Below the pieces are notes generated by a model that worked only from the letters and a program-made list of their open reading frames with translations, searched no databases and had not been told where the DNA came from. A program made the translations under genes and the position numbers. 64,000 nt of DNA from Branchiostoma floridae (lineage: Eukaryota > Chordata > Leptocardii > Amphioxiformes > Branchiostomatidae), in the NCBI RefSeq assembly GCF_000003815.2, contig NC_049984.1:15646765-15710764 (forward strand), given 5' to 3'. Numbering within the stretch: position 1 is the stretch's first letter; each line of letters opens with the position of its first letter. Positions 54,943 through 64,000 of the stretch are shown here, one piece after another.

Positions 54943-55827
54943 ACACCAATGATTCAAGACGACATCAATGGCTTGACTCGTTGGACTGAGACCAATTTCA
55001 TGTCCCTGAACCCGTCTAAGTGCATGGTGATGGTGTTTTGCTTCATGAGAAATCCTCCACCACCGCGGACAATTACAATTGGACCAACTCAACTCGAGGT
55101 AGTCCAGGCAGCACGTATCTTGGGTGTTATCCTCCAGTACAATCTCAAATAGACTGTACATGTGACCACAATTGTCAGCAAAGGGAGCAAACGACTATAC
55201 ATGATAGGAAACCTGAAGAAGCACGGACTGGACATGTGTGATCTTATACCAATTTACATTGGTTTTGTACGGCCACTTCTGGAGTACGCATGCGTGGTCT
55301 GGCACCCGGGACTGTCCACTAATCTATCAACGAAGATTGAGCGTGTCCAGAAGAGAGCTCTGAGGATCATACTGGGACCAGAGTACGTCACCTATGAGTC
55401 TGCTCTGCGCATAACAGGTCTCAGTCGTCTGGACTCTAGAAGGGACATCTTATGTCTTAGATATGCACAGTCTCTTGCGAACTCTAGCAGATACAGTTCA
55501 TGGCTCACATTGCGGCGGGGTGGGGGGGGGGGGGGGGAGGGTCCACAACAGAACTTTAAGGAATAATACCAGCTACACCACTTTCAAATGTAGGACGTCC
55601 CGTTTTAGTAACAGCAGTCTCCCCTATTGCGTCAGACTCCTCAATAAAAACTTGTAGCATCTTAAGAATATGACACGCTAGTTTTAGCGAATTTGATATG
55701 TTGTATGTATGTATGTATGTATATAATGAAGAGATCAATGCACAAAAATTGCAATTCAGCCTTTGGGCTGCAACAGTTTTTTTAATGTAATAAACCATTT
55801 CTCTCTCTCTTTCTCTCTCTGATTGCA
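54943..55827 (+). mobile_element. 5'-truncated LINE inserted in the gene C promoter/5' UTR region
   Basis: Comparison with gene B, which has an empty site (CCACTGATTGTACTGCAGATTG, then TGTACAACCGGG), defines the insert. It encodes the end of a reverse transcriptase (MIQDDINGLTRWTETNFMSL, NPSKCMVMVF) and downstream maturase-like region (RPLLEYACVVWHP, IERVQKRALRIILG). A stop near 55150 and a frameshift in a G-run at 55518-55539 disable it. It ends in a pyrimidine microsatellite (CTCTCTCTCTTTCTCTC). Its clade differs from the intact LINE in gene B. Confidence 0.8.
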
Positions 55828-55994
55828 TTGCTGATTGTTATGTACAGCCGGGATTGGTGTCCTATACATGTAAGTGTTTAGTAGAAGTCTTTTCAATTGA
55901 ACTTGCGAGTGGCATTTACCTGTTGTTTTAGGAACTTTACTCTTTTTGTTCATATTCTGTTTTTGCCTTTTTTTCCTTGTGCAGGCCAGGGAGG

Positions 55995-58900
55995 ATGGCT
56001 AGGCTACGTATTGAAGCGTTCTTTGTGATTCTACTAATTTTCGTTGCCTTTGCTTGCGGTCGGCGAAGTTCAACCTCGCAACGATCGCCAGGGGGCTCCA
56101 CTGTCCCACAAGCCCAGTTCGTCTTGCAGGCCGAAAGTGATCGTGAAGAAAATATCACTAGTCCCGGGTTTCCAGAGAACTATCCGAGTAAGGGCATTTC
56201 TAACTTGCTTACATTTTAGGAAATGCCATTTTTTCATGACTTAAGTTCATGCTCATTTGGAATTAGGTCAGTGATATTTATTATAACCAAATGATCGGCA
56301 GATACAGAAATTACACTAAAAGTTTGCCTTATTGTCCAATTCGTAACTTTTGTTTAACATGCGGTTGTTCAATATTAAAAAATTTGTTTAACATGCGGTT
56401 GTTCAATGTTAAAACTTTTGTTTCATATGCGGTTGTTCAATGTTAAAACTTTGATGATATTGCATGCGCAGCGACAGGAATTATGGGTAACATGTCAAAG
56501 GTCACATACCCCTGAGACATAACAAAACATGTCTTGACATTGTAATACGAATGGAAATAATGGTCGTGACGAGAATTATTTACAAGTTATGAGCACTCAC
56601 CTATGACATTACCCGAAATTTATCCCCTGTTCATGCGTACTCAGAACGATGAAGGTGTTCTAATTCATTGATGACAATTTCCGTTACAGATAATACAAAT
56701 ATTACGTGGAGGATTGAGGCTGGTTATGGCTATGTGGTGCACTTGGCGTTCGACCAATTTGATCTGGAAAGGCGCCATGAACTGAAATGGAAATGTACCT
56801 GGGACTATGTCGCAGTGTACGACGGGACCAACAATTTGAAAGGTAGGCTCTCTCAGATCACATCACATTTAAGATCCAAAGTTGATTTTCATATTTTATC
56901 TATAAAACCCACAAAATATATATAGAAATCTCATTGAACTGTGCAGTAGATCCTGATTTACTATGGGTTATCACTTGTGTTTCATTTGATTTCACATATT
57001 GTATGTTAGGAAATTTTCTCAGAGTACGTAAATGATTGGGGATCTGTTGATCATATTAACCATATCTGTTAATCACTCCTGCTTCCCCATGAATGTTTTG
57101 AATTATCATGATAAATGTAAACGTCTTGCTCGTATAATCTTTGAATTCTCCTGATTTTTGTGTCTAATGAGCCAAAAGGGGCTTTGTGACTTTGTCAAAA
57201 ACACAATGATATACTTTTATCCATTCATTCATTTTCCATTAATCAATTCATTATTCATTCATTCATTCGTTCATTCATTTACTGATTCATTAGTTGGTTA
57301 CTACACTCGTTCTCTTTTAATCAGTCGTCCATTCTCATTCCTTTATTGATTTATTGATTATTTATTGATTTATTCCTTCTAATCCGTTCATTTTAATTTC
57401 TTCATTTCTTCATTTAATAATTTATTCATTTATTCATTCATCTATTCATTTCACAAATACAGACGAACATGAACATGTTTTTGAATTCCATCAAACGTGA
57501 ATATTTTTCTTTTGATTTCTCCAGATAAGTTCTGTGGGAAGGAGCTGCCCCAAGAGGTATCCAGCTTCACCGTCCTGTCTGTAGCTTTTGTGTCAGATGC
57601 TACCGTATCACGGTCTGGCTTCTCTGCGAGATACTGGGCTAGCGAGGCCGAGATAATAATCACGCATATTGGTAAATAATTTTCATCCGATAACATACTT
57701 GTACTTTGTTGTCATAAGGTGTATTGTAGCCTAAATGGGGCATGAATCTAAAATTAACTTCACTGTTGTTGCATCATTATGCAGAATCACACCAAGAAGT
57801 TCTATCGTTACACGACGACCTTCTCGGCATTGTTGTTAATGACATCCCCGATGAGTTTTATAACTATTGCAAAGATTTGGACTTCGACTCGGTTGCGATC
57901 CCCAACTTCTATGGCCAAGCAAGTGTTGCGGGGATCTTGGCATCACGGCAATGGCAGGAGATGAAGACTGTTAACCGTTCGTGTCATCCGCAAATCCAGC
58001 TATTTCTGTGTTCACTCTTGATGCCCCGGTATACAACAAGGTAACTAAGCTTCGATCTGAGTGTGCCTGCCTGATTAAACAAATAAATAAATATAAACTT
58101 TAAAATAAATGAATGTGTTCAATGTTGGGACGGGTTGAAAACTTTCTATAAATGAAAATTTATGATGGCATATAATGACAAATATTGGATTGGCTTTTTA
58201 CGAAATACCTTTATCGGAAAAGCTCAGTCGATCGCTCTCACTCACTCACTAACTAGCTTACTCATGACTCACTTGCTCACTCACTCAATCACTCACACAA
58301 TCACTCACTCACTCAATCACTCACTAATTCACTCACTCACTCAATCACTCACTCAATCACTCACTCCAATCAATCAGCAAGTTTTCAATTTCAAATACAT
58401 CATAAATTAAAACCTACATTGCGACGACTAAACCTCTGCATCCTTATATTAGAAAGGAACTGCCCTGTCAGTCATGGTGTAGAGAGGTAAAGTCGTCATG
58501 TTCATCAGAAGGGTCTTTGTTTGAAGCTATCGACTGTACGAGACTTCCTGTCACTGGATGCGTCAACTTGGAACCTCCCGGAGGTATGAGTGAAAACTAG
58601 GGAATACACGTATCTGAAACTGATCAACTTACGTCGTTCTTTGTGTAGTCTGATACCAGTATAGCAGTTTGTGTAGTAGTAGTCGGTGCTCGAGGCATTA
58701 GTTAGTCTTTTCTATTTGGTGCTCGAGGTAGCCGCACCTGCAGTAGTGGTAGTAGTAGTATATGTACTGTAGCTGTAGTGATAGTACTACTAGTAGTAAA
58801 GTAGAAGAAATAGTTGCAGTAGGGGTATTAGTAGTAGTATTCTCTTTTCGGTGCTCGAGGTAGTAGTCTTAGTAGCAGCAGTAGTTGTAGTTGTTACAGT

Positions 58901-61900
58901 AGTCTTCTCTATTCGGTGCTCGAGGCAAGTGTCAGCCGAAACAATAACCGTTTTTAAAAGAATGTTGTGCATGAGTACCAACGAAGTAATGATCTATATT
59001 TGCATTTTTCTTCAGATTGCTACTACGGTAATGGAGAAAACTACAGAGGCGTGGGAACTCTGCCGGAGGGAAGCGGGAAGACGTGCCTTAGTTGGACTGA
59101 GGTGCTTGAGCGGTTTGTGCGTTCAGGGCAGTATGGGCTAATCGACTCCGAATTTGACTGGGTTGATCAGCGTGAGAACTACTGTCGAAATGTAGGGCTA
59201 GGTCTGTATCCTCCGCTCTTTTTTTGAAGTTCTATACTTAAGTAAACCATGTCTCTACATCTACATGTACCTCTTAAAATGCACGGTTTATTAACCACCT
59301 GTTTCATTTTTTTCTGTCTGCGTTTTACAGACTTTTATCCGTCTCAAGAACCCTACTGTATTACTACAACAAACGACTTAGATGGGGAAGAATACCCGTT
59401 TCCTACGCCATGTAGTTTGAAGCCTTGCGATGGTAAGGGTCTTCCGTCCTTCTTGTCCACATACAATATGATAATGTTAGAAATATTTGTCAGAAGTGAC
59501 AGTGTTTAGTCCAAATTAATCTTGGCAGTGTTTTTTCTTAGCTTATGCTAATCTGGACAGTATCCTGTAGCTTTTAAACTGGCTAGTAAGCTTTTTTAAA
59601 ATCCCTTGTCTTTTTCTACTTCCATCTACTCAACAAACATTTTCTCTACATTAAGCTATCTCGTGGTTTGAAGTGCGAATGATAAGAGTGGGGTCTATAT
59701 CATCATAACCCTATCTAGACCGGGCTTTTTTGCGATTCATGGGGCTGGGGGTTCGTAGTCTCTTTTGCCCCAATTTATGATTAATGGTAGGAATTTTATT
59801 ATTGTGACATGTGTACGTTAGTCAATGATGAACAACACCATGCATAAGTTATGTTAATGTATGGAATTGCATCGAATTTACAAAAGTTTTAAATATTTCA
59901 TTGAGGTATGAGGTCACCGAACTCTAGTTCTCACGCCTTTTCTAGTACCCGGCTGCGAATGGACTCCTTATGTGCAGTATGGAAGGATAAGTCCAGTGCA
60001 AAATTTCTACGAGGTAGGGAAGGAGGTTTTCATCAGCTGTAACGTAGGCTACGTCATAGAAGATGGTGACATGTCGATAACATGTGAAGAAGGTGGAATA
60101 TGGAGCAACCGACAACCATTTTGTAATGGTGAGTTGTTTTTTTATAGTTCAACCCCATAAGTTTTTAACATTTTTTTGTCACAATGTTCACGAACACTTA
60201 TACATACAGCACAAACGGCATGTCGACAGTAACAGTGGGAACTATGTAAAATTATTTGCATATTAGTGACATTTTCCTATGATCGTTATAAGTTGGTTAC
60301 TTTTTTGACATGGTCAACCAAGTTTGCCAGTTAAACGGAGACAGTGATGATCTATCTAATTATTTTATCTTCCGAAGAAAAGCAATGAACTGCAGTTTGA
60401 CCGGAATATGTATATATTCTATTTATATATTTCTATAGAACTGCCGTGATATTTGATTTGACTAACTTTGCAAAGTCTGTGACAGAAAGTCTGGATATAA
60501 TAGGTTTAAAGATCAATTATTTTGATTTTATTTCTCTATAGGGACGAAATTTAAAGGTCACCCATAACGAATCATTCGTGTTGCTTATCTAGTTGACTAC
60601 AGGCAGAAGCTTGTTAGTACGAAGCTTGCCAAAGAACGGTACTTTCCAAAGCTGCCACCCAGTACGACGGTAGAGGTATTCTTCGAAGCTGCAGTGGTGG
60701 AGATAATCGACGCTGTTAGTGGGACATCCAGTGTAACCTTTTTGTATTGCACTTGCCCACAGTCCCTGACCCAACTTGATCTTACCAGCTAGCAAGTAAA
60801 CATTANNNNNNNNNNNNNNNNNNNNNNNNNNNNNNNNNNNNNNNNNNNNNNNNNNNNNNNNNNNNNNNNNNNNNNNNNNNNNNNNNNNNNNNNNNNNNNN
60901 NNNNNTAATAGAAGAACTAAAGCGAGTATAAACCATACTTTCACAGGAAAACTGTTTAAAAAGATTATGATGGAAAATGCATACATTGTGGAAGCAAATA
61001 AGTTAACCCTCATCCGACCGTTACATTTTTACTACGAATCTGACCGTATGGGGTCATTTTTGACCCCATTTTGTTTTGCTTATAGACATATTTCTGCTGC
61101 TTCATTTTGTCATTACTATGTATTTATTGTTTCACCAATCTATGAAAAATATTTTGACAAGTTTTGGCGTCAGTTATTTTTACTCATTATCATAATTTAT
61201 GCAGAAAATATGGAGAAACCACCTTTTGCTGTAAAAATCTATCATACTCCACTTACTTTAACAATGTTTTTGTCTTATCAATTTCTAAACAATAATGTTG
61301 ATGCTACAATAATATCAATAGCATACTCATGTTTTTGACAAGAAAAGATTTATGAAAATTAACGAATTTATTACCTAATTATGCACCATAGTCTGCCACC
61401 TAATTACATACAGACAGTTACTCTTGTCTATTTTCTCTGCAAAGATCTTTCTTGTAGGTTCCTTCTGCACATTCTGTCCATATATTGTTTCTTCATTAAT
61501 AAGAAACATTTTCACTTTCATTAGCATAGGTAATTGGTGCTTATTATCATAATTTATGCAGAATGTCGAAAAACTGTGTTTTACACTAAAATACTATATT
61601 TATTCGGTGTTTTTCTTATCTAAGCAACTATAACTTGTTGCTGTAATAGCAGTGATGAGGAATGCCTGTTATTTTTATTGGAATATCTTTATATTAACGT
61701 AGGAAATGATTCATAATTGGCTTGGGTCATTTTTGACCCCAACAAACCAGACACAAACTTACAAGTATAGCTTATACAATAATAGGCAAAACTCTGTGAA
61801 AAATTGGTAGATGTTGCAAGACATGTATACAAAGAAATTCATGGAAGGAATTTTTTCTCCGGTGAAAAATGACCCCATACGGTCGGATGAGGGTTAAACT

Positions 61901-63895
61901 CACAACGTACACAGAATAAAATCTATTATATGAATTAATAGAAGGATAACAATTGGCAAACAAATATAACAGAGTCAATATGGAACAAACCTAGGTATGA
62001 CAGAAAATAATGACAAATGACATACAGGTATGGCACAATCATCAAAATGGAGTTGAAAGGGTAAAAATGAAGTGCCCATTACCTGCAGTACACTGCAAAG
62101 ACTGCAAAAAACCTCTCGATCAAACCTACTTTAATCCTAGATTGTTCATACCCTGACAGCTATTCTCTTGTATCGCATCGACCAGCAAGGAGATATCTAT
62201 ACTTTGTGTTGCTTTTAACTATCTTTTAATGTTTTTGTTTTGTTTTGTGGTTTCAGGACGAAAAGAACGAGAACATGTTCGCATCCATTGCCTTCAGGCT
62301 GGTGAGTGGTTTTGTTGTTCATATTAAGTCTGATACCTTGTCATTTACAGATAATCAAAATCATGATAATGACGAAAAAGCGCAATTTTTGTGCTAAATG
62401 TGACGTAGTGCATGACGGTTGGGTTGCTTTCTTTTTCTTCATACACCTTCACTTCAGGTAGTCATGACAACATGCAATAGGCCACACAATGCATATTGCA
62501 AATATTGTTAATTGTTTTCTTTTTTATCTTCTAGCAATGGAAGGACAACCGTCTCACCTGGGACCCCACCCTGTACGGCGAAGAACGTCGGCTTGTTGTG
62601 ACCACGAAGGATGTGTGGATACCCAAAGTCTTTCTTCAACGAAAGTAAATATCTTATTTTACTTAGTAGGTCATTTTGATTTGATCATATGGATGACATC
62701 CTATTGAAACCCCGAATATGAGGTTTCATTCATGAATTTCACTATTGGTAAAACTTGCACCATAAGTTCATAACTGCACTTTGCATGCTTAGATCTTTGT
62801 CTCTCATAGCGTTGAAGGACTCAAACCTTACTGCCGCTGACTATGTTGTTTACTTCAGCGGCGACGCTAGATTCAGTGACTTCCCCGAAGCTCCCGTAAC
62901 AGTAAGAAATGATGGGCTAGTGGAGTGGGACATCATTGATCTTCTAACGACAAAATGCGATCTCAGTAAGTTTTTGAAAAAAACAAAATTATTGATTGAA
63001 AGCAAATAACTATTTCTGCATGCTTAGATGACATAGCGAGTATGTGCAAACCCGTCACGCTTTATACGTACATCCTCCATACGTACAAAGTACATACATA
63101 TACATTACATACACGCATGATACCCAATCAGCAGAAAGACAGTCAGAGAGAGACAGAATGAAGAAGAAACAGAATTGCTGGTGCTAAGATGTTCCAAAAA
63201 GCAGTTACTCAAGCAACTAAGATATGATTTTGAAAACGGCCAGACGTTTCAATTGTAATACACCAATTTTCGTCAGAGACACTGAAGTGATCTGGAAGAA
63301 ACAGGTCTTTTATACTCTACTATAATTTGGATTTCAAAGGGAAGAAGGCTAAGACACAGTTAATGCAAATGAATCAATTAGCTCCTGTTGTTTTAGTTGC
63401 AGGAGCTAAAAGTTTAGTTGCGGGGGGGGGGGGTAGTGCTATGTCCAAAAGTTCCATACGTAGCCCCCTTTTCTGTTGAGGGTGGGATTGTATATCCTCT
63501 CATATATGGCCTCTCTAACTCCCCGTTCACACCAGCGCCTTCGCGGTCTAGGATATCGGTGGATTAGAGGTTGAAGGAGTGTCCTTGGTTGTGTTTTAGG
63601 TGGTTGAAAATGGCAGAAGAGAAGCCGTTGGCGCTGGGTTTGCAATGTTCTTTATACCTTGCATTTGTGATGCTAAGATGCCTCTTCTTTATTCGCAGAA
63701 CCTGCACTGTTTCCTTTTGACACCATGGAGTGCCCTGTGTGCCTGGGAGCAAGTACTCGCGAAGAAAGTTTTCACTGCACGAAAAGCGATGACAACAGAA
63801 ATTCTACTGAACGGAATACCCACGTAAAAGATTTCAAGGCATGCGGAGATCCAGAGTCTGTGGACGTGGCGGATCAGTGGAACGCTCGGTGGATG
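55995..63895 (+). CDS. Gene C (3' incomplete): chimeric CUB-FZ-kringle-CCP nicotinic-type Cys-loop receptor
   Basis: Paralog closest to gene B. The 13 coding exons in the window are 55995-56187, 56690-56842, 57525-57671, 57785-58040, 58453-58583, 59016-59201, 59331-59432, 59946-60128, 60593-60714, 62257-62301, 62535-62644, 62859-62965 and 63699-63895 (1932 bp, 644 codons, open throughout). All intron phases equal those of gene B. The start ATG follows an acceptor (TTGTGCAG), so a 5' UTR exon exists upstream. Domains: signal (FFVILLIFVAFACG), CUB, FZ, kringle, CCP, ligand-binding domain including the Cys-loop. M1-M4 must lie to the right of position 64000. A 100-base gap and a piggyBac-like MITE sit in intron 9, whose donor GTTAGT is weaker than the GTAAGT of gene B. 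Confidence 0.85.
56463..56605 (+). repeat. Intron 1 shared block, copy in gene C
   Basis: GCATGCGCAGCGACAGGAAT, GGGTAACATGTCAAAGGTCA and CTGAGACATAACAAAACATG match the intron 1 block of gene B in the same orientation, and that of gene A in the opposite orientation relative to transcription. Confidence 0.5.
57222..57455 (+). repeat. (ATTC)n / (ATTGATTT)n low-complexity tract
   Basis: ATTCATTCATTCGTTCATTC and TTTATTGATTTATTGATTAT runs in gene C intron 2. Not matched in gene B. Confidence 0.8.
57785..58583 (+). other. Gene C exons 4-5: Frizzled domain lacking C1-C5 pair
   Basis: DEFYNYCKDLDFDSVAIPNF, SCHPQIQLFLCSLLMPRY, LPCQSWCREVKSSCSS, IDCTRLP, GCVNLEPP. As in gene B, C1 is absent (GIVVNDIP) and C5 is Tyr. 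Confidence 0.82.
58235..58375 (+). repeat. (CACT/AATC)n microsatellite in gene C intron 4
   Basis: CTCACTCACTCAATCACTCA-type tetramers at the position equivalent to the 22970-23120 repeat of gene B. Confidence 0.85.
58685..58930 (+). repeat. GTGCTCGAGGCA minisatellite, gene C intron 5
   Basis: Four copies of the GGTGCTCGAGG core (about 58685, 58719, 58850, 58914) lie among GTA trinucleotides, paralogous to gene B intron 5 but with one copy more. Confidence 0.7.
59016..59432 (+). other. Gene C exons 6-7: kringle domain
   Basis: DCYYGNGENYRGVGTLPEGS, TCLSW, ENYCRNVG, EPYCITT, TPCSLKPCD: six cysteines in kringle order. Exon 6 is 15 bp and exon 7 is 6 bp longer than in gene B, in frame. The donor of exon 6 is GTCTGT. 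Confidence 0.84.
59946..60128 (+). other. Gene C exon 8: CCP/sushi domain
   Basis: PGCEWTPYVQYG, YEVGKEVFISCNVGY, MSITCEEGGIWSN, FC. The four cysteines are conserved. Same length and phases as gene B exon 8. Confidence 0.86.
60806..60905. other. Assembly gap (100 N)
   Basis: Exactly 100 unknown bases in gene C intron 9, probably a scaffold gap of arbitrary size. Gene C intron 9 may therefore be longer than shown. Confidence 0.99.
61007..61893. mobile_element. piggyBac-like non-autonomous element
   Basis: Inverted ends CCCTCATCCGACCGT and ACGGTCGGATGAGGG are each flanked by TTAA (61003-61006, 61894-61897), the piggyBac target duplication. Subterminal palindromes (GGGGTCATTTTTGACCCC) occur near both ends. 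The interior is AT-rich with no transposase. Located in gene C intron 9, right of the assembly gap. Confidence 0.8.
63421..63432 (+). repeat. Poly(G) run
   Basis: Twelve G residues in gene C intron 12. Similar G- or C-runs occur at 20069 and 55519. Length is likely to vary with sequencing. Confidence 0.8.
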
Positions 63896-64000
63896 GTATG
63901 TCTTTTTTTTACTTACGTAATATTCACAACAAAACAAGGCAATAATCTTGAGCCACTCAAAATAATTGGATTGTAGTTACATACTGAACTATGATGACGA

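Larger units (their letters stand above)
55995..57671 (+). other. Gene C exons 1-3: signal peptide and CUB
   Basis: SPGFPENYP, ITWRIEAGYG, FDQFDLERR, CTWDYVAVYDG, KFCGKELP, VAFVSD, SRSGFSARYW. The first CUB cysteine pair is missing, as in A and B. Exon 3 is 9 bp longer than in B, in frame. Confidence 0.86.
60593..63895 (+). other. Gene C exons 9-13: Cys-loop ligand-binding domain
   Basis: FEAAVVEIIDA, DEKNENMFASIAFRL, QWKDNRLTWDPTLYGE, KDVWIPKVFLQRN, GDARFSDFPEAPV, LLTTKCDLK, PALFPFDTMEC. The Cys-loop is C-x13-C. The post-loop cysteines have the same spacing as in A and B (C-x2-C-x11-C-x21-C). Confidence 0.84.

Noticed and set aside
62812-62858. Upstream extension of gene C exon 12 (open reading ALKDSNLTAADYVVYFS)
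   Set aside because: The matching region of gene B has an extra base and stops, gene A uses the TTACAG/CTCAG acceptor, and exon 11 phase only fits the shorter exon.

Overview
This window is eukaryotic, intron-rich DNA from an invertebrate animal, most likely a cephalochordate (Branchiostoma, amphioxus). That assignment is inference. It rests on extensive extracellular domain shuffling, CR1/L2-type retrotransposons with a 2A-like N-terminus, and a dense background of many MITE families. There is one 100-base assembly gap (60806-60905).

The core is a cluster of three paralogous, multi-exon genes, here called A, B and C. Each encodes an unusual chimeric receptor: signal peptide, then CUB, Frizzled cysteine-rich domain (FZ), kringle (KR), sushi/CCP, and finally a nicotinic-type Cys-loop ligand-gated ion channel (ligand-binding domain, Cys-loop, M1-M4). 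Gene A is on the minus strand (13697 down to 14; 18 coding exons, about 876 codons). Gene B is on the plus strand (20397-33804; 18 coding exons, 867 codons). Gene C is on the plus strand (55995 to 63895; 13 coding exons visible) and runs off the right edge before its transmembrane part. I rebuilt the exons by hand from GT/AG sites. Frames stay open throughout, and intron phases agree between all three genes except intron 4 of A. Most exon lengths match or differ by multiples of three, so these look like intact genes under protein-level constraint. A and B are divergent (head to head, about 6.7 kb apart). C follows B in tandem about 22 kb downstream.

Layout: 14-13697 gene A; 13698-20396 A/B intergenic region with a 182-bp MITE, a Harbinger-like MITE and a 100-bp block conserved upstream of B and C; 20397-33804 gene B, whose intron 12 holds a non-LTR retrotransposon with an intact 938-codon ORF; 33805-34050 a MITE sitting immediately after B's stop codon; 34054-54830 a gene-poor, repeat-rich spacer (helicase-like fragment, mariner remnant, MULE-like MITEs, a 1.2-kb element with C-run termini, LINE fragments, a decamer minisatellite); 54831-64000 conserved promoter block, LINE insertion and gene C, with a piggyBac-like MITE beside the assembly gap.

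Functionally, the channel part keeps nAChR-like pore signatures (M2 -1' Asp, 9' Leu, 20' Glu/Asp), which predicts a cation channel. It lacks the acetylcholine-binding aromatic box and the vicinal cysteines, and carries a conserved cysteine-rich segment instead. The ectodomain modules (CUB, CCP, FZ-KR) are those that in other animals act in trans to cluster or tune synaptic receptors (LEV-10/Neto, LEV-9, MuSK/ROR). Their fusion to the channel itself is the most notable feature of the window.
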